DNA from: Xanthobacteraceae bacterium
Lineage (GTDB): Bacteria > Pseudomonadota > Alphaproteobacteria > Rhizobiales > Xanthobacteraceae
Reading direction: 5' to 3'
NCBI GenBank assembly: GCA_030044035.1
Contig: JASHWN010000048.1
Coordinates: 1 to 7,806 of the forward strand
Length of the DNA stretch: 7,806 bases
The notes under the pieces were generated by a model, which worked only from the letters and a program-made list of their open reading frames with translations, made no database searches and was not told where the DNA came from. Position 1 is the stretch's first letter, and the number at the start of each line of letters is the position of its first letter. This document shows, piece by piece, positions 1 through 4,894 of this stretch. The position numbers and the translations under genes were made by a program.

Positions 1-774
1 CAATCGGCGCCGATCATCGCGCATCCCGACGTGCGCCGCATGCTGCTGTCGATGCGGGCGCAGACCGCGGCGGCGCGCGCGACCTGTTACGCGACCGCAA
101 TGGCGATCGACCGCTCGCAGCGCGCAAACGATGCGGCGACGCGCCAGGCTGCGTATGAGCTCGCCTCGCTGCTGACCCCGATCGCCAAGGCGTTTTCGAC
201 CGACGTCGGCATCGAGGTCACCTCGCTCGGCGTGCAGGTCCACGGCGGCATGGGCTATATCGAGGAGACCGGTGCGGCGCAGCTTTATCGCGACGCCCGC
301 ATCGGCGCGATCTACGAAGGCACCAACGGCATCCAGGCGATCGATCTGGTCACCCGCAAGCTGCCGCTTTCACGCGGCGCCACGGTGGCGGCGCACATTA
401 AGGACCTGCGCAGCACCGTCGACGCGCTCGAAGCGAGCAACAATCCGGCGTTCGGCGCGGCGCCGGCGCGGCTTGCTGAAGCGATCGACAATCTAGCGCG
501 CACGACCGAATGGCTGCTCGGCCGGCTCGAAAAGGATGCTGACGCGGCGCTCGCCGGCGCCACGCCCTATCTGCGCCTCTTCGGCCTTGCCACCGGTGGC
601 TGCCTGCTGGCCCGGCAGGCGCTCGCAGCGGCGCGCGACGGCGACGAGCCCGCGCCACGCGTAGTGCTGGCGCGCTTTTTCGCCGAAAACTTCGCCGTTC
701 AGGCCGGCGCGCTCGAACGCACCGTCATCGATGGTGCGCCCAGCGTGCTGGGCACAGGCGCCGCGCTCGCATAG
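1..774 (+). CDS. Acyl-CoA dehydrogenase, 3' part (5' end outside window)
   Basis: The frame is open from base 1, so this is the C-terminal 257 residues of a longer flavoenzyme that oxidises an acyl-CoA thioester to the 2-enoyl-CoA. The helical C-terminal FAD domain is clear: GVQVHGGMGYIEETG near fragment residues 77-91, followed by YRDARIGAIYEGTNGIQ. The Glu of YEGT (fragment residue 106, bases 316-318) aligns with the catalytic base of medium-chain acyl-CoA dehydrogenase (Glu376). About 130 residues follow that motif, which is more than in the short ~380-residue enzymes. This fits the ~590-residue subfamily with an extra C-terminal helical domain (acetyl-CoA-dehydrogenase-C-like), so roughly 330-340 residues should lie upstream. 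An ATG-initiated reading from inside the fragment would be a truncation artefact. The deacetylase gene starts 28 bases after the stop, suggesting co-transcription. Substrate chain length cannot be read from this fragment. Confidence 0.93.
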   Translation, partial: QSAPIIAHPDVRRMLLSMRAQTAAARATCYATAMAIDRSQRANDAATRQAAYELASLLTPIAKAFSTDVGIEVTSLGVQVHGGMGYIEETGAAQLYRDARIGAIYEGTNGIQAIDLVTRKLPLSRGATVAAHIKDLRSTVDALEASNNPAFGAAPARLAEAIDNLARTTEWLLGRLEKDADAALAGATPYLRLFGLATGGCLLARQALAAARDGDEPAPRVVLARFFAENFAVQAGALERTVIDGAPSVLGTGAALA

Positions 775-802
775 GCTTGCGATCTGGCCTACATAGACCG
801 AA

Positions 803-1732
803 ATGTCGACGCTGCTGATTACCCATCCGGCCTGTCTCGAACACCTCACTCCGCAGGGCCACCCCGAACGGCCGGACCGGCTGCGCGCCATCGAGCGGGC
901 TCTCGAGGCGGAGACGTTCCAGTCGCTGGCGCGGGTCGCCGCACCGGCGGCGGAACCTGAGACGATCGCGCTGTGCCATCCGATGGACTACATCGTCGAG
1001 GTTCGCGACGCCACGCCGCGCGAAGGGCTGGTCCGGCTCGATGCCGACACCTCGATGTCGCCCGGCAGTTTCGAGGCGGCGCTGCGCGCGGTCGGCGGCG
1101 CGGTGCACGCGGTCGACGAGGTCTTTGCCAAACGCGCCAAGAACGCCTTCGTCGCCACGCGGCCGCCGGGCCATCACGCCGAGACGGCGCGGCCGATGGG
1201 CTTTTGCCTGTTCGACAATGCCGCCATCGCCGCGCGCCACGCGCAAAAGCGCCACGGCATCGCGCGCGCCGCCATTGTCGATTTCGACGTGCATCACGGC
1301 AACGGCTCGCAGGAGATCTTCTGGGGCGACAAGTCGGTGATGTATTGCTCGACCCATCAGATGCCGCTGTTTCCCGGCACCGGCGCGGTCGGCGAATCCG
1401 GCGAGCACAATACCGTGGTCAACGCGCCGCTGCGGCCGGGCGACGGCGGCGAGGCGTTCCGCGCCGCCTTCAAGAGCCGCATCCTGCCGCGGCTTAACGA
1501 CTTCCACCCCGAGCTGATCGTCATCTCCGCGGGCTTCGACGCGCACTACCGCGATCCGCTCGCCAACATCAATCTCGAAGAAGCCGATTTCGTCTGGGCG
1601 ACGCAACAGATCATGGAGATCGCCGACCGCTTTGCCGATGGCCGCATCGTGTCGCTGCTCGAAGGCGGTTACGATCTGCAGGCGCTGGCCTACTCGGCCG
1701 CGGCGCATGTGCTCACGCTGATGCGCGGATAA
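803..1732 (+). CDS. Histone deacetylase family protein (zinc amidohydrolase)
   Basis: This 309-residue protein spans a full arginase/deacetylase-fold domain, close to the length of bacterial class II-like deacetylases and acetylpolyamine amidohydrolases. The catalytic set is complete: tandem His124-His125 in RPPGHHAE, the zinc ligands Asp162 and His164 in [10 protein letters not shown], Asp246 in [13 protein letters not shown], and the transition-state Tyr290 in LEGGYD. A DADT motif at 80-83 and HPERPDR at 20-26 are also typical. The family hydrolyses N-acyl amides (acetyl-lysine, acetylpolyamines and related compounds) in the cytoplasm; the physiological substrate here is unknown. The ATG at 803 is chosen because the protein then begins directly with the conserved first strand ([11 protein letters not shown]); no strong Shine-Dalgarno sequence precedes it. 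It lies 28 bases behind the acyl-CoA dehydrogenase gene, and a REP-like element separates it from xseB. Confidence 0.93.
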   Translation: MSTLLITHPACLEHLTPQGHPERPDRLRAIERALEAETFQSLARVAAPAAEPETIALCHPMDYIVEVRDATPREGLVRLDADTSMSPGSFEAALRAVGGAVHAVDEVFAKRAKNAFVATRPPGHHAETARPMGFCLFDNAAIAARHAQKRHGIARAAIVDFDVHHGNGSQEIFWGDKSVMYCSTHQMPLFPGTGAVGESGEHNTVVNAPLRPGDGGEAFRAAFKSRILPRLNDFHPELIVISAGFDAHYRDPLANINLEEADFVWATQQIMEIADRFADGRIVSLLEGGYDLQALAYSAAAHVLTLMRG

Positions 1733-1739
1733 CGCGTAA

Positions 1740-1803
1740 CCGGATGAGCGAAGCGAAATCCGGGAGCAAAAAGCCCCGGATTGCGCCAGGCGCAATCCGG
1801 GCT
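1740..1803. repeat. REP-like double palindrome between deacetylase gene and xseB
   Basis: Two neighbouring inverted repeats are visible. The first is CCGGAT (1740-1745) with ATCCGG (1758-1763) around a 12-base loop. The second is an almost gapless perfect palindrome, 13 bases per arm (1775-1787 and 1789-1801) around a single A, and can extend outward by AGC/GCT with one bulged C. Both carry the CCGGAT...ATCCGGGCTACG signature that I associate with dispersed repeats in Bradyrhizobium-type genomes. As RNA the second palindrome would form a stem of about 12 base pairs ending 27 bases before the xseB start codon. No U-tract follows, so it is not a classic terminator. Confidence 0.8.
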
Positions 1804-1828
1804 ACGATAAGGAGATTCGGAGCCGGCT

Positions 1829-2080
1829 ATGGCGCAGACCAACAGCAACGATATCGGGCAAATGCCGTTCGAGCGGGCGATCGAGGAGCTGGAATCGATC
1901 GTGCGGCGGCTCGAAGAAGGCAAGGTGCCGCTCGAGGAATCGGTCGCCATTTACGAGCGCGGCGAAGCGCTCAAGCGCCGCTGCGAGGAGCTTTTGCGCC
2001 AGGCCGAGGCGCGCGTCGAAAAGATCACGCTCAGCGCTGAAGGCAAGCCGACCGGCACCGAGCCGCTCGACGTGGAATAG
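1829..2080 (+). CDS. xseB: Exodeoxyribonuclease VII small subunit
   Basis: This 83-residue protein is the size expected for XseB, the small subunit that assembles on the long helical tail of XseA. The holoenzyme degrades single-stranded DNA from both ends to oligonucleotides in repair and recombination. The family pattern is plain: [20 protein letters not shown], then [22 protein letters not shown] and AEARVEKI, forming a two-helix hairpin over residues 12-67, followed by a short acidic tail. The ATG at 1829 has GGAG at 1819-1822 with a 6-base spacer; a second AAGGAG at 1809-1814 is too far upstream to be ideal. Met12 is an alternative start with no better site. The large subunit gene is not in the window. 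The 96-base gap to the deacetylase gene is mostly the REP-like palindrome. In many bacteria dxs lies close downstream; here transcription instead meets convergent gapR. Confidence 0.94.
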   Translation: MAQTNSNDIGQMPFERAIEELESIVRRLEEGKVPLEESVAIYERGEALKRRCEELLRQAEARVEKITLSAEGKPTGTEPLDVE

Positions 2081-2103
2081 ACACGCAGCAGCAAATTCTG
2101 ATT

Positions 2104-2139
2104 CGTCATGCCCGGCCTTGCGCTTTCGCGGGTGATGAC
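2104..2139. repeat. Degenerate inverted repeat between convergent xseB and gapR
   Basis: GTCAT at 2105-2109 pairs with ATGAC at 2135-2139. After a small internal loop, CCCG at 2111-2114 pairs with CGGG at 2129-2132, around a loop of about 14 bases. The outer GTCATGCCCGG resembles the ends of dispersed palindromes common in rhizobial genomes, and the arms have diverged. It lies in the 85-base gap between the 3' ends of xseB and gapR, so it could act as a weak bidirectional terminator. Neither side has a run of T directly after the stem, although an AT-rich stretch follows at 2140-2154. Confidence 0.5.
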
Positions 2140-2165
2140 AATTAGTCAATTAATGGCAAAGACGC

Positions 2166-2441
2166 TCACACCAGCATGCCGAGCGCGTGCAGGTAGGTTT
2201 CCAGGATCGCTTCCTGCTCCTTGCGCTCGTTGACGTCCTGCTTGCGCAGGCGGACCACGGTGCGCAGCGCCTTGATGTCGAAGCCGTTGACCTTGGCCTC
2301 GCCGTAGACGTCGCGGATGTCGTCCGAGATCGCTTTCTTCTCTTCCTCGAGCCGCTCGACGCGCTCGACGAAGGCCTTGAGCTGGTCCTTGGCGAAACGA
2401 TGGGCGGCGGGCTGATCGTCGTGGACGGCGGCGTTGGCCAT
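2166..2441 (-). CDS. gapR: GapR-family (DUF2312) nucleoid-associated DNA-binding protein
   Basis: This 91-residue protein matches the DUF2312/UPF0335 family, whose Caulobacter member GapR (about the same length) binds overtwisted DNA, supports topoisomerase action and is needed for normal replication and growth. The core is visible: [20 protein letters not shown], a long coiled-coil helix, then [18 protein letters not shown] and [14 protein letters not shown], and a terminal helix ending YLHALGML. Basic residues in the VVRLRKQD stretch are expected to face DNA. The start at 2441 (MANAAVHDD) is preferred over an in-frame ATG at 2483: GAGGAGA at 2450-2456 sits 8 bases before it, and family members begin near this point. 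It is transcribed leftward, 117 bases after the DUF1244 gene, and its 3' end faces xseB. A TTGACG at 2502-2497 is a possible -35 element, but the matching -10 is poor. A hairpin overlaps the ribosome binding site. Confidence 0.93.
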   Translation of the reverse strand: MANAAVHDDQPAAHRFAKDQLKAFVERVERLEEEKKAISDDIRDVYGEAKVNGFDIKALRTVVRLRKQDVNERKEQEAILETYLHALGMLV

Positions 2442-2449
2442 CGGGGCAC

Positions 2450-2474
2450 TCTCCTCATGACGGACGCCATGAGG
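2450..2474 (-). promoter_or_regulatory. Hairpin overlapping the gapR ribosome binding site
   Basis: Read on the minus strand, CCTCATG (2474-2468) and CATGAGG (2459-2453) form a perfect 7-base inverted repeat around an 8-base loop. The second arm continues directly into the gapR Shine-Dalgarno sequence, so the AGG of AGGAGA would be paired when the hairpin forms. The start codon at 2441 lies 11 bases beyond the stem. A role in restricting translation is inferred; only the repeat and its position are observed. Confidence 0.45.
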
Positions 2475-2558
2475 TTTCGGCAATCGCGGCGGCTGCCGTC
2501 AAGGCGCCGAGCCGCTCATCCACACAACGCACAGGGTGCCGGCACGAAATCGCACCGC

Positions 2559-2867
2559 TCAGTGCTTTTGGCTTGCTTGTGCCTTTTCGAATGCCGCCTT
2601 CTGCTCCGGCGTGGCTTCATTCTGGTGCTTGGCGCGCCACTCGTCGTACGGCATGCCGTAGACGATCTCGCGGCTTTGTTCCTTGCTCATCGGCAGGCCG
2701 CGCGCATCGGCGGCTTCCTTCATCCAGTTCGACAGGCAATTGCGGCAAAAGCCGGCGAGATTCATCAAATCGATGTTCTGTACATCGGGGTGGGCGCGAA
2801 GATGCTCGACCAGACGGCGATACACGGCGGCCTCGAGCTCGGTGCGGGTCTTGTCGTCGGTAGCCAT
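2559..2867 (-). CDS. DUF1244 family protein with CxxC motif
   Basis: This 102-residue protein belongs to the conserved proteobacterial DUF1244 family, whose biochemical role is not established as far as I know. Its hallmark block is intact: HPDVQNIDLMNLAGFCRNCL at residues 26-45, with Cys41 and Cys44 as a CxxC pair, then SNWMKEAA. A second conserved block, MSKEQSREIVYGMPYDEW, covers 60-77. The tail after about residue 80 is charged and Lys/Gln/Ala-rich. The protein has no signal peptide or membrane segment, so it should be cytoplasmic. The CxxC could bind a metal or form a redox disulfide, but two cysteines per chain alone do not settle this. The ATG at 2867 has GAGGA at 2876-2872, a rather short 4 bases upstream. 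The gene is divergent from glycerate kinase, with 78 bases between the start codons, and precedes gapR on the same strand. Confidence 0.9.
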   Translation of the reverse strand: MATDDKTRTELEAAVYRRLVEHLRAHPDVQNIDLMNLAGFCRNCLSNWMKEAADARGLPMSKEQSREIVYGMPYDEWRAKHQNEATPEQKAAFEKAQASQKH

Positions 2868-2945
2868 GATGTCCTCGGCAGTTTAAGTTTATCCGGAACA
2901 TAAAGGCGTAAGCCTCGTCTTGCCATAGCGAAACTATCGGACCTG
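2868..2945. promoter_or_regulatory. Divergent intergenic region between DUF1244 and glycerate kinase genes
   Basis: These 78 bases separate two divergent start codons, so promoters for both directions should lie here or inside the flanking genes. The only AT-rich patch is 2881-2904, with ATAAA-like and TTTATC-like hexamers on the two strands. I could not pair either with a convincing -35 at 16-18 bases. No ribosome binding site of normal quality precedes the glycerate kinase ATG at 2946. The call rests on position, not on clear promoter hexamers. Confidence 0.35.
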
Positions 2946-4253
2946 ATGGCCAATCCGGCGCGCGACTTGCTCGAATCGCTGTTTCGCACCGCGGTTGCGG
3001 CGGCGCATCCGTCGCAGTGCCTGCCGCCGCACCTGCCGGATTTTCCGGCGCGCGGCCGGCTCGTCGTGCTGGCCGCCGGCAAGGCGGCGGGCTCGATGAC
3101 CGAGGTGGCGGAACGCGTTTATCTGCAGCACATGGCCGAGGCCGGCATCGCCGAGGACCGTCTGCTCGGTGTCGCCGTGACGCGCCACGGTTACGGCCGG
3201 CCGACGCGGCGGATCGAAGTGATCGAGGCCGGCCACCCGGTGCCGGATGCGGCGGGTCTTGCCGGTGCCGAACGCGCGCTCACGCTGGCAGACGCTGCCG
3301 GCGAGGACGATCTCGTGCTCGTTCTTCTTTCGGGCGGCGCGTCGGCCAACTGGATCGCGCCGGCAGCGGGACTGACGCTCGCCGAGAAGCAGGCTGTGAC
3401 CCGCGCACTGCTCAAAAGCGGCGCCCATATCGGCGAGATCAATTGCGTGCGCAAACATCTGTCGCGCATCAAGGGCGGCCGCCTTGCTCTGCGCGCGCAG
3501 CCGGCGAGCGTCGTGACGCTGGCGATTTCCGACGTGCCGGGCGACGATCCGGCCGTGATCGGCTCCGGGCCGACGGTGCCCGATCCGACCACGCTTGCGG
3601 ACGCGCGAGAGATCGTCGGCAAATACCGCCTCGACCTGCCCGAGTCGGCGACCCGCGCCCTCGCCGATCCGCGCAACGAATCGCCAAAGCCTGGGGCGCC
3701 AGCGTTCGCTGCGAGTCGCTACACGATCCTGGCGCGGCCGGCCGACGCGTTGCGGGCCGCGCAACAGCGCGCCGAGGCAGCGGGCTACGAATGCATCGTT
3801 CTTGGCGACCGCCTGCAGGGTGAGGCCCGCGAGGTCGCCGCCGAACACGCCAAGCTCGCCTGGGAACTGCTCAGCCGGCGGCGCCAGGTCGTCGTACTTT
3901 CGGGCGGCGAGCTCACCGTCACCTTGCGCGGCCAGGGCCGCGGCGGGCCAAACCAGGAATATGCGCTGGCGCTCGCCATTCACCTCGACGGCGCCAAGGG
4001 GATTTCCGGCTTCGCCGGCGATACCGACGGAACCGACGGCGGCAGCGGTCGGCCCGACGACCCCGCCGGGGCTTTTGTCGACGAGACCACGCTCGAGCGC
4101 GCGAAAAACCTCGGCCTCGATCCCGCCGCGTTTCTCGCCGACAACGATTCCACGGGGTTTTTCAAAGGCATCGGCGATCTGTTTCGACCTGGCCCGACGT
4201 TCACCAATGTGACCGACTTCCGTGCCATGGTCGTTGACACGCCGCCTGCCTGA
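2946..4253 (+). CDS. Glycerate kinase, MOFRL (TtuD/GckA) family
   Basis: This 435-residue enzyme has the two-domain architecture of MOFRL-family glycerate kinases, which phosphorylate D-glycerate with ATP; most characterised members give 2-phosphoglycerate. Older annotations call such genes hydroxypyruvate reductase (ttuD). Visible motifs are VLAAGKAAGSM (41-51), GHPVPD (96-101), the phosphate loop LLSGGAS (127-133), EINCVRKHLSRIKGGRLA (164-181), SDVPGDDPAVIGSGPTVPD (195-213), LSGGELTV and GRGGPNQE (318-338) and GFAGDTDGTDGG (355-366). Lys46, Asp196 and Arg332 align with the catalytic Lys47, Asp189 and Arg325 of the Thermotoga enzyme. Position 132 is Ala where GGGSA is more usual. There is no signal peptide. 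The ATG at 2946 is the first possible start after an in-frame stop at 2901-2903, despite lacking a clear Shine-Dalgarno. It heads a three-gene plus-strand cluster ending in pyruvate kinase, which suits conversion of glycerate to pyruvate through enolase. Confidence 0.93.
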   Translation: MANPARDLLESLFRTAVAAAHPSQCLPPHLPDFPARGRLVVLAAGKAAGSMTEVAERVYLQHMAEAGIAEDRLLGVAVTRHGYGRPTRRIEVIEAGHPVPDAAGLAGAERALTLADAAGEDDLVLVLLSGGASANWIAPAAGLTLAEKQAVTRALLKSGAHIGEINCVRKHLSRIKGGRLALRAQPASVVTLAISDVPGDDPAVIGSGPTVPDPTTLADAREIVGKYRLDLPESATRALADPRNESPKPGAPAFAASRYTILARPADALRAAQQRAEAAGYECIVLGDRLQGEAREVAAEHAKLAWELLSRRRQVVVLSGGELTVTLRGQGRGGPNQEYALALAIHLDGAKGISGFAGDTDGTDGGSGRPDDPAGAFVDETTLERAKNLGLDPAAFLADNDSTGFFKGIGDLFRPGPTFTNVTDFRAMVVDTPPA

Positions 4254-4270
4254 CGGGGAAGCTGATCGGC

Positions 4271-4894
4271 ATGTGGGAGGGGGGTTGGCTCGAGGGACGC
4301 GGCCTGCCGCTCGTCCCTGCGCAAGCTGGGATCCAGCGCTGGATTCCGACTTTCGCAGGAATGAGCGGATTGCTGGCTGCCGCACTCGCGCTCTTTATCC
4401 TTGCCGTCTCCACAGCCCCTGCCGCGGCCGACTTCACGATGTGCAACAACACTTCGAGCCGAGTGGGCGTCGCCATCGGCTACAAGGACGCCGAGGGCTG
4501 GACCACGGAAGGCTGGTGGAACCTGCCGTCACGGACCTGTGAGACTCTGCTCAAAGGCAACCTTGTCGCGCGTTACTACTATGTCTACGCGGTCGACTAT
4601 GATCGCGGCGGCGAATGGATGGGGAACGCCTACATGTGCACGCGCGACAAGGAGTTCACGATCCGCGGCATCAGCAATTGCCTGCCGCGCGGCTACGATC
4701 GCACCGGCTTTTTCGAAGTCGATACCGGCCAGCAGAGCGCCTGGACCGTGCAGCTCACCGAAACCGGCGAGCAGCCCGCGGCCAATCCGCTGCCTTCGGG
4801 CAATCCGCTGACCCGGATCCCGCCGGCGGGCGCGCGCGCCGCGCCGGTGCCGGCCCCCGCCGGCCCCGCCTCCTCGCCCGTTCCAAGCCGATGA
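4271..4894 (+). CDS. DUF1036 family secreted protein
   Basis: The 207-residue frame encodes an exported protein of the DUF1036 family, whose function is not known to me. A hydrophobic segment GLLAAALALFILAVSTAPAAA (residues 33-53) is a signal peptide core with probable cleavage after AAA53. The conserved domain follows: DFTMCNN, VGVAIGYKD, EGWWNLPSRTC, ARYYYVYAVDYDRGGEWMG, AYMCTRDKEF and GYDRTGFFEVDTG. Cys58, 90, 123 and 137 could form two disulfides in the periplasm. From about residue 165 the tail is Pro/Ala/Ser-rich and probably disordered. The start is uncertain. ATG 4271 has only GGGGAAG nine bases upstream, and residues 13-33 are then encoded by a REP palindrome. ATG 4361 (Met31) would give an ordinary 23-residue signal peptide, but its AGGA abuts the codon. 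It starts 17 bases after the glycerate kinase stop and overlaps pyk by ATGA at 4891-4894. Confidence 0.85.
   Translation: MWEGGWLEGRGLPLVPAQAGIQRWIPTFAGMSGLLAAALALFILAVSTAPAAADFTMCNNTSSRVGVAIGYKDAEGWTTEGWWNLPSRTCETLLKGNLVARYYYVYAVDYDRGGEWMGNAYMCTRDKEFTIRGISNCLPRGYDRTGFFEVDTGQQSAWTVQLTETGEQPAANPLPSGNPLTRIPPAGARAAPVPAPAGPASSPVPSR
4308..4367. repeat. REP-type palindrome inside the 5' end of the DUF1036 gene
   Basis: Two 30-base arms, 4308-4337 and 4338-4367, are contiguous inverted copies that match at 24 of 30 positions by my hand alignment. The centre GATCCAGCGCTGGAT is nearly self-complementary. The sequence resembles the widespread proteobacterial palindrome bounded by CGTCATTCC-like and GGAATGACG-like ends. 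Both strands read as the familiar spurious peptide pattern: plus-strand AGIQRWIPTFAGMSG and minus-strand VGIQRWIPACAGTSG. It covers codons 13-33 of the longer DUF1036 frame and supplies the internal ATG at 4361. Confidence 0.85.

Noticed and set aside
725..1795. A 356-codon minus-strand open frame opposite the deacetylase gene
   Set aside because: It spans the junctions of real genes, lacks motifs and mirrors the deacetylase reading frame.
1744..2040. Plus-strand frame starting in the REP-like element and overlapping xseB
   Set aside because: It translates the repeat and then a shifted frame of xseB; the Arg/Ala-rich product has no family pattern.
2140..2154. ATTAGTCAATTAAT as a promoter or operator
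   Set aside because: It lies between two 3' ends, so a promoter is not expected, and no paired -35/-10 spacing was found.
2150..2470. Out-of-frame minus-strand frame of 106 codons overlapping gapR
   Set aside because: Ser/Arg/Thr-rich composition typical of a shifted reading of gapR; its ATG is only of note as part of the leader hairpin.
2442..2483. Longer gapR start at 2483 adding [14 protein letters not shown]
   Set aside because: It would be translated through the leader hairpin, lacks a comparable Shine-Dalgarno, and exceeds the family's usual N-terminus.
2187..2903. A 238-codon plus-strand open frame across gapR and the DUF1244 gene
   Set aside because: It is antisense to two conserved protein families and shows no domain pattern of its own.
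2934..4385. A 483-codon open frame on the minus strand opposite glycerate kinase
   Set aside because: Arg/Gly/Ala-rich composition and no recognisable motif; the plus strand has a complete conserved enzyme. Long antisense open frames are expected in GC-rich DNA.
4615..4890. Upstream extension of the pyruvate kinase frame
   Set aside because: The frame is open by chance through the DUF1036 gene; the conserved kinase N-terminus begins exactly at ATG 4891.
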